From contig MTEI01000007.1 of NCBI GenBank assembly GCA_002083775.1, positions 124,001 to 188,000 of the forward strand: 64,000 nt of DNA. The letters run 5' to 3'. The stretch comes from Rhodoferax ferrireducens. Its GTDB lineage: Bacteria; Pseudomonadota; Gammaproteobacteria; Burkholderiales; Burkholderiaceae_C. The notes under the pieces were generated by a model that saw nothing but the letters and a program-made list of their open reading frames with translations, was not told the origin of the DNA and did not search any database. Below, in pieces: positions 1 through 9,413 of the stretch. The translations under genes and the position numbers were made by a program. Every line of letters begins with the position of its first letter. Position 1 is the stretch's first letter.

Positions 1-594
1 TTGTTTGCCTCGCAGTTGGCCAGATTCGTAGGCTTCCTGGAGCGCCGCTTGCACCGCTTCGTTGCTGTTGCCTGCGCCAACAATACCCAACGCAGCATTC
101 AAGGGAATGCGACCGCTTTCGACGGCAACCATCAGACGCTCCTCGCCATTTTTGATCAGGTGCATGATGCCCTGAACGTACTCAACGCTCAAGCCGGTTT
201 TTTTGGAGATGGTCTTCTTGTCGTACCCTTTGGCCACCAGTTGCTGAATGCCTGCGAGCAGTTCAAGGGGGCTGGATTTGCGCCGGGCGATGTTTTCCAC
301 CATGCTCATGATGAAGGCATCCTCGTCGCTGACATCGATCACCATGGCCGCAATGGTGGACTCACCCAACGCCATGAAGGCTTTGAGCCTGCCCTCACCA
401 CAAACGAGCAGAAACTTTTCGCCACCATTTTCACCGGGGCGTGCAGTGACGGTGATCGGCTTTTTGAGCCCGACGGATCTGATATTGCTGACAATCTGCT
501 CGAAGACCTGCTTGTTGCGCTCGCGGGAATTGAGGACTTCGATTTGTGCGATAGGGATCATGCGCAGTTCGCCTATCGGGTGGTGCTGGGTCAT
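1..594 (-). CDS. ParB/RepB-like nuclease-fold DNA-binding protein (partial, runs off window)
   Basis: The frame is open from an ATG at 594 to the window edge (198 codons, no stop), so the C-terminus is missing. A clear ribosome site (AGGAG) lies just upstream. Residues 12-104 look like a ParB N-terminal domain, with a GEGRLKAF segment near 67 and MVENIARR near 98. A helix-turn-helix (KKTISKKTGLSVEYV) follows at about 126-140. Proteins of this shape often sit next to a serine recombinase in mobile elements. Its ATG overlaps the stop of the recombinase remnant, so the two are translationally coupled. Whether it partitions DNA or regulates the element is unknown. The larger open frame on the opposite strand is a shadow. 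Confidence 0.8.
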   Translation of the reverse strand, partial: MTQHHPIGELRMIPIAQIEVLNSRERNKQVFEQIVSNIRSVGLKKPITVTARPGENGGEKFLLVCGEGRLKAFMALGESTIAAMVIDVSDEDAFIMSMVENIARRKSSPLELLAGIQQLVAKGYDKKTISKKTGLSVEYVQGIMHLIKNGEERLMVAVESGRIPLNAALGIVGAGNSNEAVQAALQEAYESGQLRGKQ

Positions 595-893
595 GCCGCT
601 CTCCTGATGCGCGTACGTTGTGCCATTCCATAGAAGTAGTCCGCCGATCCCGACTCGACATCCTTGATCAGCTGCTGCAGGGCCTGTCTTCCATCAATGC
701 GCAGACCACTTTTTCCCGCATCGGCATAAGTGCGAACGATGTCGATATTCCGGTGGGCAGCGTACTCTCGGATTTTGTCGGCCTGGTTTTCTGTCGAATA
801 TTGCTGATGCTCCGTGGACATGCGCACATACTCCACCGCACGGAACCGTTTGGGTTGATCCGCCCCATCTTCCGCTACTGTGTCTGATTGCAT
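591..893 (-). pseudogene. Truncated serine recombinase (resolvase N-terminus only)
   Basis: Residues 18-85 match the start of a large serine recombinase: RAVEYVRMST with the catalytic serine at residue 26, then the typical KSGLRIDGR segment at 61-69. After VESGSADY the match stops, and 14 unrelated residues (FYGMAQRTRIRRAA) lead to a stop that overlaps the ParB-like start. Family members run several hundred residues further, with the rest of the catalytic domain and a DNA-binding domain, so this looks like the product of an internal deletion. It should be inactive, because most active-site arginines and the DNA-binding part are gone. The reading frame is still open and may be kept to couple translation of the downstream gene. 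Confidence 0.75.
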
Positions 894-1050
894 AAAACCC
901 GATCACTCGAAATTGAAGGACTTGTGCTTTCTGGGTTGCCTTCAGAAGACGGGCTTATCGTGGCCAACGACGGTCAGAGGGGCAACTTCATATCGAATGA
1001 TCGAGAGCACATTTCGGCAACACGTTAGCGCCAGTGTTACCAAAATTCCA

Positions 1051-1497
1051 TCACGTCCTGTCTTGATAGTCGTCGTCTTGACACGGGCAGGTGGGGCACA
1101 TCGGTGTGATCTCTACGACCCAAGTTTTGCCATTGACTTTGCCGTCTCCGGCGCTGACAGGTCTGATTCGATAGATGCCAGCAGGGATGCCCTTGATCGA
1201 AGCCAAGTCGTCCATCTTGACGGATGAATCAGTCAGATCACTTTGCCCCGAGGTTCCTCTACTGAGGCCAGAAATTGATTTGCGATACGTGCGCCAGTAG
1301 TTAGGATTGCGATCAACCCACGCCCGCTGGGAACGACTTTTGTTGTCACGGTAGTCAGGGTCGTTTTTTTGCTTGTCTCGTTCCCATTGCCGTCGCCGTG
1401 CCTGCTGGCAGTCGGGAGACGAGCAGTAGGACTGATTGGGGACTTTGTGATGAGGCTGGAAGGGTTGGCCACAACACGGACAAATTTTGATTGCCAT
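1051..1497 (-). CDS. Small zinc-finger protein of a recombinase-associated module
   Basis: The protein has 148 residues from the chosen ATG at 1497, which has a GGAG-type ribosome site; an in-frame start 18 codons upstream has none. The N-terminus reads CPCCGQPF...YCSSPDCQQARRRQW, a compact four-to-five cysteine metal-binding knuckle followed by an arginine-rich helix, suggesting nucleic acid binding. The C-terminus adds a second Cys cluster (CPTCPCQ). I remember proteins of this kind beside ParB-like and serine recombinase genes in mobile elements of Burkholderiales, but the function is not established. It lies 158 bp upstream of the recombinase remnant on the same strand, so the three genes may be one transcript. 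Confidence 0.6.
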   Translation of the reverse strand: MAIKICPCCGQPFQPHHKVPNQSYCSSPDCQQARRRQWERDKQKNDPDYRDNKSRSQRAWVDRNPNYWRTYRKSISGLSRGTSGQSDLTDSSVKMDDLASIKGIPAGIYRIRPVSAGDGKVNGKTWVVEITPMCPTCPCQDDDYQDRT

Positions 1498-1688
1498 GAA
1501 GATTCTCCATACAAAAAAGGCGTATGGGAACTTGGTGGCGATGGTCGTCACTGGGGCTTGTCCAGACCGACCAAGATTTTCTTCAAATCAAGATCGGGCA
1601 CTGCGCGCCGTAGTCTTCGAACCCTGTCACTGATTAAAGCTTCTTCAAGGTGCCAATCTTGGAAAGAAAAAAGACATCCGCAAAAGTG

Positions 1689-2384
1689 TTATTGAGTCGG
1701 GCAACCTAAACGTGCCTGCTCAGCCCGCAGACCTTTCATCCGCGTTTGATCTGGGTTGATCACTTCAAGCGGTTGCCATTGCCAGTTGGTGTACCGGCTT
1801 TCAATGGTCTCGCGCTCACGCTTCAAAGCTACACACCGATCAGACCGCTGAACCTCGGCGGAGGGCTGTTGGTCATAAAGCGCCATCGCAGCCACCCGCT
1901 GCCCCTCAGCGATCTGTACCTGTTGTTCAAACGGCAGTCCATTTGGGACGGTGGCCATTCGGTCAATCAGCGCCTGCTGCGAACCACAATGGGCGGAACT
2001 CCAAAAGATTCCACCCGAATATGCCTTGCAACGATAAATTGTGACCGAGCCTTGTGGGCTGCTTACAACCGCTGGCTCTTGATCTACCTGGGTAACAATT
2101 CGTTCGGCATGCTGGACCGGAACATGTGGCAGCACTATTTGTGAGTTTTGCTCAGCGTCAGAGGTTTGCGCCATCGTCGGCTCAGTGGCTGGCGTGGCGG
2201 AGCGAGCACTGAAGGAAAAAGGCAATTTGATTGAAATCCCTTCATGGCGCTTCAAAAACTGAAACAACAAAAAGAACACAGCTGTCCAAAACAAAATAAT
2301 CACCAACCAACTCTTGGGTTTTGATGATTTTTTTAATCGCCTAAGTTGTTCATTCTGGTACCAGTCGCGATCTTCTATTCCCAT
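1689..2384 (-). CDS. Hypothetical single-pass membrane protein
   Basis: The 231-residue protein starts with a charged cytoplasmic segment, has one clear transmembrane helix at about residues 25-44, and then a long low-complexity Ser/Thr/Pro-rich linker. The C-terminal half contains a conserved-looking patch (TIYRCKAYSGGIFWSSAHCG) with two cysteines, followed by a helical region to the end. This topology suggests an anchored periplasmic domain. I do not recognise the family. Base composition is lower in GC than the genes from 2.7 kb onward, in keeping with the rest of the putative island. It is separated from the zinc-finger gene by about 140 bp. Confidence 0.55.
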   Translation of the reverse strand: MGIEDRDWYQNEQLRRLKKSSKPKSWLVIILFWTAVFFLLFQFLKRHEGISIKLPFSFSARSATPATEPTMAQTSDAEQNSQIVLPHVPVQHAERIVTQVDQEPAVVSSPQGSVTIYRCKAYSGGIFWSSAHCGSQQALIDRMATVPNGLPFEQQVQIAEGQRVAAMALYDQQPSAEVQRSDRCVALKRERETIESRYTNWQWQPLEVINPDQTRMKGLRAEQARLGCPTQ

Positions 2385-2552
2385 GGCTCCCCCCGCTTTT
2401 TCTCAGTTTAGCGGAATGGCAGTATGAAGACTGACTTATTTCGGAGCCGTGCCAATCTCGACGATCTGGCCGAAACGAAGCGAGCGAAAGCACTATGCAG
2501 CAGTTTGGCTCGTGTGAAGTTTTTGCTTCAGGCGCTAGCCCGGTGCTAGCCC

Positions 2553-2584
2553 AAAAAAAATCCGCTACGGTTTATATAGCGGAC
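2553..2584 (-). terminator. Rho-independent terminator after tRNA-Thr
   Basis: Read on the minus strand, GTCCGCTA and TAGCGGAT form a stem around an 8-9 base loop and are followed by a run of eight T. It lies 16 bp past the 3' end of the tRNA-Thr gene. The rest of the 2385-2599 gap holds nothing else I can name. Confidence 0.75.
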
Positions 2585-2599
2585 TTTCTCTGATTCTAT

Positions 2600-2675
2600 T
2601 GGTGCCGGAGAGATGAATCGAACACCCGACCTTCTCATTACGAATGAGCTGCTCTACCGACTGAGCTACACCGGC
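2600..2675 (-). tRNA. tRNA-Thr (anticodon CGT)
   Basis: The 76-base cloverleaf has an encoded CCA. The anticodon loop is TTCGTAA on a GCTCA/TGAGA stem, giving anticodon CGT, and the D-arm is AGCTCAGTCGGTAGAGCAG. The acceptor stem has one non-canonical T6-T67 pair and the T-stem uses G-T pairs, but overall the fit is good. Its 3' side faces the putative mobile region at 1-2.5 kb, the usual orientation for a tRNA used as an integration site. Confidence 0.93.
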
Positions 2676-2704
2676 TAAGGTAACGTGAAATTATAGCGGG
2701 CGGC

Positions 2705-3721
2705 TCAGGCGGGTTGCGCGGCCTCGGCGTGGTAGCGGGTGACGCGCTCGACCTCGTTTTTGGAGCCCATAAAGACGCTGACGCGCTGGTGCAGGCTCTT
2801 GGGTTCAATGTCCATGATGCGGCCTTGGCCGTTGGTGGAAACGCCACCGGCTTGCTCCACCAGCCAGCTCATCGGGTTGGCTTCGTACATTAGGCGCAGC
2901 TTGCCCGGCTTTTCAGGCTCGCGGTTGTCCCAGGGGTACAAAAAGATGCCGCCACGCGTCAGGATGCGGTGCACGTCGGCCACCATGGAGCCCACCCAGC
3001 GCATGTTGAAGTCTTTGCCGCGCGGGCCGTCACGGCCTTGCATGCATTCGTCGATGTAGCGTTGCATGGGTGGCGCCCAATGGCGCTGGTTGCTCATGTT
3101 GACAGCAAATTCCTTGGTGTCTTCGGGAATCTGCAGGTCTTCCTGGGTCAGCAAAAAAGAGCCTTGCTCACGGTCCAGGGTGAACACCGCCACGCCGTCG
3201 CCCACTGTGAGCACCAGGGTGGTTTGCGGGCCATAGACGCAGTAGCCGGCGGCCACTTGTTTGGTGCCAGCTTGCATGAAGTCCTGCTCGGAGACACCGG
3301 CGCCTTCTGGCTTGAGCAACACGCTGAAGATAGTGCCTATGCTGACATTCACGTCGATGTTGCTGGAGCCGTCGAGCGGGTCAAACAGCAGCAGGTATTC
3401 GCCCTGCGGATAGCGGTTGGGCACCACGTGGATGCCTTCCATTTCCTCGCTGGCCATGGCCGCCAGGTGGCCGCCCCATTCGTTGGCTTCGATCAGCACC
3501 TCGTTGGCGATGATGTCGAGCTTCTTTTGCATTTCGCCTTGGATATTTTCACTGTCGGCGCTGCCCATCACTTCACCCAGCGAACCCTTGTTGACCGCCT
3601 GGCTGATGCGCTTGCAGGCGCGTGCCACCACTTCGAGCATCAGGCGCAGCTCGGGGGAAATGTGGCCGTTCAGTCGCTGCTTCTCGACCAGATAGCGGGT
3701 GAGGTAGGTCTTTTTATGCAT
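2705..3721 (-). CDS. fbp: Class I fructose-1,6-bisphosphatase
   Basis: This enzyme hydrolyses fructose-1,6-bisphosphate to fructose-6-phosphate in gluconeogenesis. The protein has 338 residues, the normal class I length. The metal-binding signature [10 protein letters not shown] is at residues 114-123, and the substrate-binding and C-terminal motifs ([26 protein letters not shown]) are in place. The start at 3721 ([11 protein letters not shown]) has a strong AAAGGAG ribosome site; an upstream in-frame extension through pepN is an artefact of an open frame. It is the last gene of a minus-strand run prfB-HAD-pepN-fbp, 29 bp after pepN. Its pairing with the glyoxylate-to-glycerate operon in this window would suit growth on C2 compounds. 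Confidence 0.97.
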   Translation of the reverse strand: MHKKTYLTRYLVEKQRLNGHISPELRLMLEVVARACKRISQAVNKGSLGEVMGSADSENIQGEMQKKLDIIANEVLIEANEWGGHLAAMASEEMEGIHVVPNRYPQGEYLLLFDPLDGSSNIDVNVSIGTIFSVLLKPEGAGVSEQDFMQAGTKQVAAGYCVYGPQTTLVLTVGDGVAVFTLDREQGSFLLTQEDLQIPEDTKEFAVNMSNQRHWAPPMQRYIDECMQGRDGPRGKDFNMRWVGSMVADVHRILTRGGIFLYPWDNREPEKPGKLRLMYEANPMSWLVEQAGGVSTNGQGRIMDIEPKSLHQRVSVFMGSKNEVERVTRYHAEAAQPA

Positions 3722-3750
3722 GGTGAAAGCTCCTTTGAAGGTGGATGGAA

Positions 3751-6474
3751 TCAGTCGGCCAGTGCGCGGGTGATCACCTCGCGCACGTCGTTGCTCAGGT
3801 CGGCCTTGGCGGCGACGCGTTTGAGGGCTTCCTGGGCTGAGCCACGGTAGGGCTCCGCGAGTTTTTTCCAGCGGTCCAGCGCGCGTGCCAGTCGGGCGGC
3901 GACTTGCGGGTTGATGGCGTCCAGCGCCAGCACCTGTTCGCTCCAGAACACGTAGCCTGCGGCATCGGTGCGGTGGAAAGCGCCGGGGTTGGCGCTGCAG
4001 TAGCTGAAGATCACGCTGCGGGCGCGATTCGGGTTCTTTAAATTGAAGTCGGGGTGTTTCATGAGCGCGCGCACGGCGGGCAGCACTTGGCCGCCCCGGT
4101 CGCTGGCGCCAGCCTGCAGGGCAAACCATTTGTCCAGCACCAGTTCTTCACCCTTGAACAGGCTGTGGAAACGCGCCAAGGCCGGTTTGGCCAGCTCATG
4201 GCCGCTGTGCACCAGGCTGCTGAGGGCGTTGAAGCGGTCGGTCATGTTGTCAGCGTCCTTGAAGCGCTGGTAGGCCTTGCCGGGCCAGACGGTGTCGCCG
4301 GACTGGCGCGCCGCCAGGCACAACATGGACAGGCTCAGGCCCGCGAGGGCGCGGCGGCCGCTCGACAACGTGTCAGGCGTGTAACTGCCGTTGGCGCGGT
4401 GTTCCTCAAATGCCCATTGCCAGTCTTCCTCCAACTCACGCGCCAGTTGTTCACGCATGGCTTCGCGGGTGGCGTGCACGCGCTGCGGGTCCACCACGTC
4501 AAGCTGTTCGGCCAGGTAGGTTTCTGACGGCAGGGTCAGCACCAGTTCCTTGAAAGCGGCGTCCAGCGTGGGGTGGCGCAGCACCGAGCGCATGGCGGCA
4601 ACATAAGCATGATTTAGGCCCTTAGCCCTTGTGCCGTCTGGGCTATCAACTATGGATTGAATAGCACTGCGCAAGGCCAGGCGTTGCCCGGCTTCCCAGC
4701 GGTTGAACGGGTCGGCGTCATGCGCCAGCAGGGTCAGCAACTGGGCGTCGGTGTAGTCACAGTCCAAAATCACTGGCGCGCTGAAACCGCGCAGGATGGA
4801 TGGCACCGGTTCTTCGGACACGTTCTCAAAGGTGATCGACTCAGTCGCCTGCGTCATCACAAACAGGTGGCTGTCACCCACGCTGGCCAGATCGTTCTGG
4901 ATGTGCAAGGGCAGGGCGGCACCGCTGGCACCTACCAGGCCGAGGTTGATCGGGATGACAAACGGCTCTTTGCTGTCCTGCCCCGGTGTTGCCGGGCAGC
5001 TTTGGCTGAAGCTGAGTTTGTAGGTTCGCTCAGCAGCGTTGAAGTCGCCCACCGCCTTCACGCGCGGGGTGCCAGCCTGGCTGTACCAGCGCTTGAATTG
5101 GGGCAGCAGTTTGGCCAGCGCGGAGTCGGGGTTGGCGTCGGCAATGGCCTGGGCGAAATCGTCACAGGTGACGGCCTGCCCGTCGTGGCGGGCAAAGTAC
5201 AACGTCATGCCTTTGGCAAAACCTTTGCGCCCCGAGGGATCGGAGGCCCCTTCGGTAGCCAATGTTTGCATCATGCGCACCACTTCGGCACCTTTTTCGT
5301 AGATGGTGACGGTGTAGAAGTTGTTGATCTCGATGTAGCTGTCAGGCCGCACCGGGTGCGCCATCGGGCCGGCGTCTTCGGGGAACTGGGCGGTGCGCAA
5401 CACACGCACGTCTTCAATGCGTTTCACGGCGCGCGCCGAGGCGTCGGCGCACAGATCCATGCTGAATTCCTGGTCGCGGAAGACGGTCAGACCTTCTTTT
5501 AAGGAAAGCTGGAACCAGTCGCGGCAGGTGATGCGGTTGCCGGTCCAGTTGTGGAAGTACTCATGGCCGACCACGCTCTCGATGTTGGCAAAATCGACAT
5601 CGGTGGCGGTGGCCTGGCTCGCCAGTACGTATTTGGTGTTGAAGACGTTCAGGCCCTTGTTTTCCATGGCGCCCATGTTGAAGTCGCTGGTGGCCACAAT
5701 CATGAAACGTTCCAGATCCAGCGGCAGGCCAAAGCGCGCTTCGTCCCAGATCACCGATTTGATCAGCGACTGCATCGCGTGCTCGGTCTTGTCCATGTCG
5801 CCCGGGCGCACATACACCTGCAGCAAATGTTCCTTGCCGTTGCGCGCCACGATGCGTTGTTCACGCGCTACCAGCTTGCCCGCCACCAAGGCAAACAGGT
5901 AGCAGGGCTTTTTGAACGGGTCGACCCAGCGGGCGAAATGGCGGCCATCGTCCAGCTCACCTTGCTCCTCCAGATTGCCGTTGCTCAACAACACCGGGTA
6001 CTTGGTTTTGTCGGCACGCAACGTCACGGTGTAGCTGGCCATCACGTCCGGGCGGTCGAGAAAATAGGTGATGCGGCGGAAGCCTTCGGCCTCGCATTGG
6101 GTGAAAAACGAGTCATTGCTGACATACAGGCCCATCAGCTTGGTGTTTTTGGCGGGGGCGCAGGTGGTGAAAATTTCCAGGTCAAACGCACCCTCGGCGG
6201 GTAAGTTTTCCAGCACCAACTGGTTGCCATCCATCTTGAACGAGCAACCGGCGCCGTTGACCAGCACCCGTGCCAGGTTCAGCTCGTCGCCGTCCAGGCG
6301 CAGCGCTTGCGCGGGCACCTCCGGGTTGCGGCGCAGCGTCATCTTGTTCAGAACGCGGGTCTTATTCGGGTCCAGGTCGAAAGTCAGCGCCACGGTGTCA
6401 ATCCAGAACGCCGGGGCCGAGTAGTCGGCCCGGCGCACCACAGCGGCTCCCGATGCATCACGCAGTTGCAACAT
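3751..6474 (-). CDS. pepN: Aminopeptidase N (M1 family)
   Basis: This is a cytoplasmic zinc aminopeptidase that removes N-terminal residues from peptides. At 907 residues it has the length of the gamma/beta-proteobacterial PepN type. The substrate motif GAMENKGL lies at about residue 270 and the zinc site HEYFHNW...[10 protein letters not shown] (HEXXH with the distal Glu) at about 305-330. An Ig-like and a long helical C-terminal domain follow. A copy of the short R1 repeat falls in frame at about residues 608-621, in what is probably a loop between helices. The gene starts one base after the HAD gene ends, so the two are probably co-transcribed. Confidence 0.96.
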   Translation of the reverse strand: MLQLRDASGAAVVRRADYSAPAFWIDTVALTFDLDPNKTRVLNKMTLRRNPEVPAQALRLDGDELNLARVLVNGAGCSFKMDGNQLVLENLPAEGAFDLEIFTTCAPAKNTKLMGLYVSNDSFFTQCEAEGFRRITYFLDRPDVMASYTVTLRADKTKYPVLLSNGNLEEQGELDDGRHFARWVDPFKKPCYLFALVAGKLVAREQRIVARNGKEHLLQVYVRPGDMDKTEHAMQSLIKSVIWDEARFGLPLDLERFMIVATSDFNMGAMENKGLNVFNTKYVLASQATATDVDFANIESVVGHEYFHNWTGNRITCRDWFQLSLKEGLTVFRDQEFSMDLCADASARAVKRIEDVRVLRTAQFPEDAGPMAHPVRPDSYIEINNFYTVTIYEKGAEVVRMMQTLATEGASDPSGRKGFAKGMTLYFARHDGQAVTCDDFAQAIADANPDSALAKLLPQFKRWYSQAGTPRVKAVGDFNAAERTYKLSFSQSCPATPGQDSKEPFVIPINLGLVGASGAALPLHIQNDLASVGDSHLFVMTQATESITFENVSEEPVPSILRGFSAPVILDCDYTDAQLLTLLAHDADPFNRWEAGQRLALRSAIQSIVDSPDGTRAKGLNHAYVAAMRSVLRHPTLDAAFKELVLTLPSETYLAEQLDVVDPQRVHATREAMREQLARELEEDWQWAFEEHRANGSYTPDTLSSGRRALAGLSLSMLCLAARQSGDTVWPGKAYQRFKDADNMTDRFNALSSLVHSGHELAKPALARFHSLFKGEELVLDKWFALQAGASDRGGQVLPAVRALMKHPDFNLKNPNRARSVIFSYCSANPGAFHRTDAAGYVFWSEQVLALDAINPQVAARLARALDRWKKLAEPYRGSAQEALKRVAAKADLSNDVREVITRALAD
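4611..4652. repeat. R1 palindromic repeat copy inside pepN
   Basis: It matches the R1 pattern GGCC(T)CTAGCCCTT...GGGCTATCAACTAT with a few mismatches. It is read in frame by pepN on the minus strand as part of the [18 protein letters not shown] segment. Confidence 0.6.
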
Positions 6475-6475
6475 G

Positions 6476-7219
6476 TCATGTCTCCAGAAATTTTGATTCG
6501 ATCAGTTCAAGGTAATTACCAGCCGCTGCCAGCACGTGCGGCCCGGCCAATTCTTCGGCGCTGTGGCTGGTGCAAATGGCCACCGCCCGCATACCGGCGC
6601 GGCGCGCCGCTTCAATGCCCAGTGGCGCGTCTTCAAACACAATACAGTCGCTAGCCCTTATTCCCATTCGGTTGGCAGCTTCCAGAAATATAGCAGGCTG
6701 AGGTTTACCGGGCAGGCCTTCGTCACCGCCGACCATGGCATGTGGCGGTGTGGGCAATTGCAGGTGCTGCATGGCAAAGGCGATGTTGTGGCGGTCGCCC
6801 GCCGTGCCTACGCCTAATTTGAGGCCATGCTGCAGGGTTAACGCGGCAAACTGCTTGAAGCCGGGCACCTCGGCAAAAATCGGCGCAAACAGGTCGCGGT
6901 AGATCTGCTCCTTGATGGCGATGTAGCCCCAGGCTTCGGCATCCGACAAATCGCGCTGGAACAGTTCGCGCATACATTCAGCGCCGGTGCGCCCGGTGGT
7001 CCGGCGCATCAGGTCGGGGATGTCGATGGTAATGTTGTGCTGCTGAACAAACGCCACCCAGCTCCTGAAGTGGCTGGGCATCGAGTCGATCATGGTGCCG
7101 TCCATGTCGAAGATAAAGGCCTTGGCACCTTGGCACGACCCGCCGGAATTTAAGTCAAAAGTGGCTCCAGCCCTTGTATCACCTGGGCTAGTAGCTACGT
7201 TCGTCATAGCAAAATCCAT
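6476..7219 (-). CDS. HAD-superfamily phosphatase (beta-phosphoglucomutase/GPH-like)
   Basis: This is a haloacid dehalogenase-type hydrolase of 247 residues. Motif I FDMDGTMID lies at about residues 37-45 (nucleophile Asp and acid/base Asp), motif II (GTAGDR) near 140, the motif III lysine in LPGKPQPAIF near 170, and motif IV in VFEDAPLGIEAARRAGM. The helical cap between motifs I and II places it in subfamily I. The substrate cannot be told. The first 30 residues are extra compared with relatives, and residues 7-21 are encoded by an R1 repeat. The ATG at 7219 overlaps the prfB stop, implying translational coupling. Confidence 0.85.
   Translation of the reverse strand: MDFAMTNVATSPGDTRAGATFDLNSGGSCQGAKAFIFDMDGTMIDSMPSHFRSWVAFVQQHNITIDIPDLMRRTTGRTGAECMRELFQRDLSDAEAWGYIAIKEQIYRDLFAPIFAEVPGFKQFAALTLQHGLKLGVGTAGDRHNIAFAMQHLQLPTPPHAMVGGDEGLPGKPQPAIFLEAANRMGIRASDCIVFEDAPLGIEAARRAGMRAVAICTSHSAEELAGPHVLAAAGNYLELIESKFLET
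7155..7199. repeat. R1 repeat copy inside the HAD gene N-terminus
   Basis: The sequence GTGGCTCCAGCCCTTG...TGGGCTAGTAGCTAC is a good R1 match. It codes for part of the non-conserved N-terminal extension of the HAD protein. Confidence 0.7.
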
Positions 7220-8323
7220 CACACGCCTTGCTTCAAAGACGCTTCAATGAACGCATCCAGGTCGCCGTCGAGCACCTTTTGAGTGGCGGAGGTCTCGTAA
7301 TTGGTGCGCAGGTCCTTGATGCGGCTGTTGTCCAGCACGTAACTGCGGATCTGGTGGCCCCAGCCGACGTCGGTCTTGGTGTCTTCGAGCTTTTGCTGGG
7401 CTTCTTGCTGTTTGCGCAACTCAAAGTCGTACAGACGCGAACGCAGGCGTTTCCAGGCCACGTCACGGTTGCTGTGCTGGCTGCGGCCGTCCTGGCACTG
7501 CACCACGATACCGGTGGGCAAGTGGGTCAGGCGCACCGCCGAGTCGGTCTTGTTGATGTGCTGGCCACCGGCGCCGCTGGCGCGGAAGGTGTCGACCCGC
7601 ACGTCGCTGGGGTTGATGTCGATTTCGATCGAGTCGTCAATTTCCGGGTAAACAAACACGCTGGCAAAACTGGTGTGGCGGCCACCGGACGAGTCAAACG
7701 GGCTCTTGCGCACCAGCCGGTGCACACCGGTCTCGGTCCGCAGCAGGCCAAAGGCGTATTCACCTTCGACCTTGAACGAAGCCCCTTTGATGCCTGCGGT
7801 GTCGCCTGCGGTTTCGTCCTCGATCTCGGTTTTGAAGCCTTTGCGCTCGCAGTAACGCAGGTACTGGCGCAGCAACATGCTGGCCCAGTCGCAGGCTTCG
7901 GTGCCGCCCGCGCCTGATTGAATGTCGACAAAACAGTTCAGCGGGTCGGCCGGGTTGTTGAACATGCGACGGAATTCGAGGCCCTTGACGATGGCTTCCA
8001 GACGCGCGGCGTCTTCTTCAATGGTGATCAGGCCAGCCTCGTCGTTGTCGTCGCGGCTCATCTCGAACAACTCGGTGTTGTCCGACAGGTCGCGCTGCAG
8101 TTCGGTGAGGGTCACCACCACGCCGTCGAGCAGCTTTTTCTCGCGGCCCAGCTCCTGGGCGCGTTTCGGGTCGTTCCAGACGGTGGGGTCTTCCAGGCTG
8201 GCGTTGACGGTTCTCAGACGCTCAAATTTGGCATCGAAGTCAAAGATACCCCCGTAAATCGAGGGTGCGGGCGCTCAAATCGGCGAGGAGGTTGCCAATG
8301 GCGTTGATGCGTTCTGCTTCCAT
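7219..8323 (-). CDS. prfB: Peptide chain release factor 2 with programmed +1 frameshift
   Basis: RF2 terminates translation at UGA and UAA. The first frame runs from the ATG at 8323 for 27 codons ([11 protein letters not shown]...LRGYL) to an in-frame TGA at 8242-8240. A +1 shift at CTT-TGA-C continues into the 340-residue second frame, giving 367 residues, the normal RF2 length. The stop-recognition SPF motif is in [13 protein letters not shown], and the GGQ hydrolysis motif in [11 protein letters not shown]. Expression is autoregulated: low RF2 slows termination at the internal TGA and raises frameshifting. Downstream, the stop overlaps the HAD gene start. Confidence 0.96.
8239..8250 (-). 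promoter_or_regulatory. RF2 programmed frameshift site
   Basis: On the minus strand the sequence reads GGGGGTATCTTTGAC: a Shine-Dalgarno-like G-run three bases before the slippery CTT, followed by TGA and C. This is the standard bacterial prfB recoding signal, with CGGGGG in place of the E. coli AGGGGG. Confidence 0.93.
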
Positions 8324-8375
8324 GAGAGGTATCCTGATCTTGTAATAAGGTTGATTCGGCAAAACGGTGATTTTC

Positions 8376-9305
8376 TCACGCCGCCACGGCTTGGGCCACA
8401 AAACGCTCGATCAACCTCGCCAGCGCCTCGGGCTGGTCGTGGTGCAGCATGTGGCCGCAGTCGGGCACGGTGACGATTTCCACCTGGGCCACCTGTTTCA
8501 GCCGCTCGCGGTGCTCCGCCAGGGTAAAGCTGCCGCGCCACCACCGGGTCTGGCTGTCGTCGGCGGCCTCCACCATCAGCACTGGCGCGCCGATGCAGCG
8601 GAACGTGGCCAGCACCTCATCCACCCGGTACAACTGCGGGTTGATGATCTTGTGCGCGGCTTCGCCCAGAATCGTCCACTGCCCCGGTGACAACTCGGCC
8701 GACCAGTGGTTGGCCAGCCAGCGCGCCTTGTCTTCACTCACATAGGGGTTGTTTTTCATTAGACGCCGCGCCACGGCCTCCAGCGAGGGGTAGGTTTTCA
8801 GGCCCAGCGTGCCACTGTTGTGCTGTTTGACCTCATCCAGCCAACGCGTCAGCCGCCCCGGGGCTTGGTCGGCGTGGGTGGCGGGCAGGCCAAAACCTTC
8901 CAGATTGATCAGGCGCGCTATGCGCTCGTGGCGCACACCGGCATACAACATGGCAATGTTGCCGCCCATGCTGTGACCGACCAGGTTCACCGGCGCGTCG
9001 GGTGAAAAGTGGTCCAGCAGCGCGTCCAGGTCGGCCAGGTAGTCGGGGTACCAGAAGCTGTCGGCACCGCCTGAGCTGGTCAGGCCAAAGCCTCGCCAGT
9101 CGGGGGCGATGACATAGTGATCAGCGCTGAGGGCGTCCACCACAAACTGAAAGCTGGCGGCCACGTCCATCCAGCCGTGCAATAGCACCAGCGGTGGTTG
9201 GTTGGTTTGGGGTTTGCCCCACAGCCGCACGTGGTATTGCAGGCCACGGATGGGGACAAACTCGCTTCGGGAAACTTTTTGAATGGGGTACATCGGGCTG
9301 ATCAT
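8376..9305 (-). CDS. Alpha/beta-hydrolase
   Basis: The 309-residue protein has the alpha/beta-hydrolase fold. The oxyanion segment LLHGWMDVAASF is near residues 40-52, the nucleophile elbow GHSMGGN near 110, and the catalytic His in CGHMLHHDQPEAL near 290. The acid residue is probably an Asp in VEAADDSQTRWW. The closest well-known relatives are epoxide-hydrolase or carboxylesterase-like proteins of unknown substrate. The start is uncertain: an ATG at 9305 is taken, with an ATG at 9293 and a GTG at 9314 possible. It is separated from prfB by 52 bp on the same strand. Confidence 0.85.
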   Translation of the reverse strand: MISPMYPIQKVSRSEFVPIRGLQYHVRLWGKPQTNQPPLVLLHGWMDVAASFQFVVDALSADHYVIAPDWRGFGLTSSGGADSFWYPDYLADLDALLDHFSPDAPVNLVGHSMGGNIAMLYAGVRHERIARLINLEGFGLPATHADQAPGRLTRWLDEVKQHNSGTLGLKTYPSLEAVARRLMKNNPYVSEDKARWLANHWSAELSPGQWTILGEAAHKIINPQLYRVDEVLATFRCIGAPVLMVEAADDSQTRWWRGSFTLAEHRERLKQVAQVEIVTVPDCGHMLHHDQPEALARLIERFVAQAVAA

Positions 9306-9413
9306 AAAGAACACCAGTCACCGCCAAGGCGGGTGGGGTGCGATTCAAAACCCACATTCACGTGAACATCCGCATCCGCACTCACTTCCACTTCTGCGCA
9401 CGGCAGGTCGACA

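Noticed and set aside
1..633. A 210-codon open frame on the plus strand
   Set aside because: It is the antisense shadow of the ParB-like gene, which has a ribosome site and domain matches on the minus strand.
2705..4129. An open frame extending Fbp to 474 residues
   Set aside because: The extra N-terminus is Arg-rich, overlaps pepN and lacks a ribosome site; the normal start at 3721 has AAAGGAG.
6651..6686. A further R1 copy in the HAD gene
   Set aside because: Only one arm (GCTAGCCCTTAT) matches and the protein shows no extra residues there, so chance similarity is likelier.
8240..8242. An in-frame stop in prfB as a disabling mutation
   Set aside because: It is the conserved RF2 recoding site with the G-run and CTT-TGA-C.
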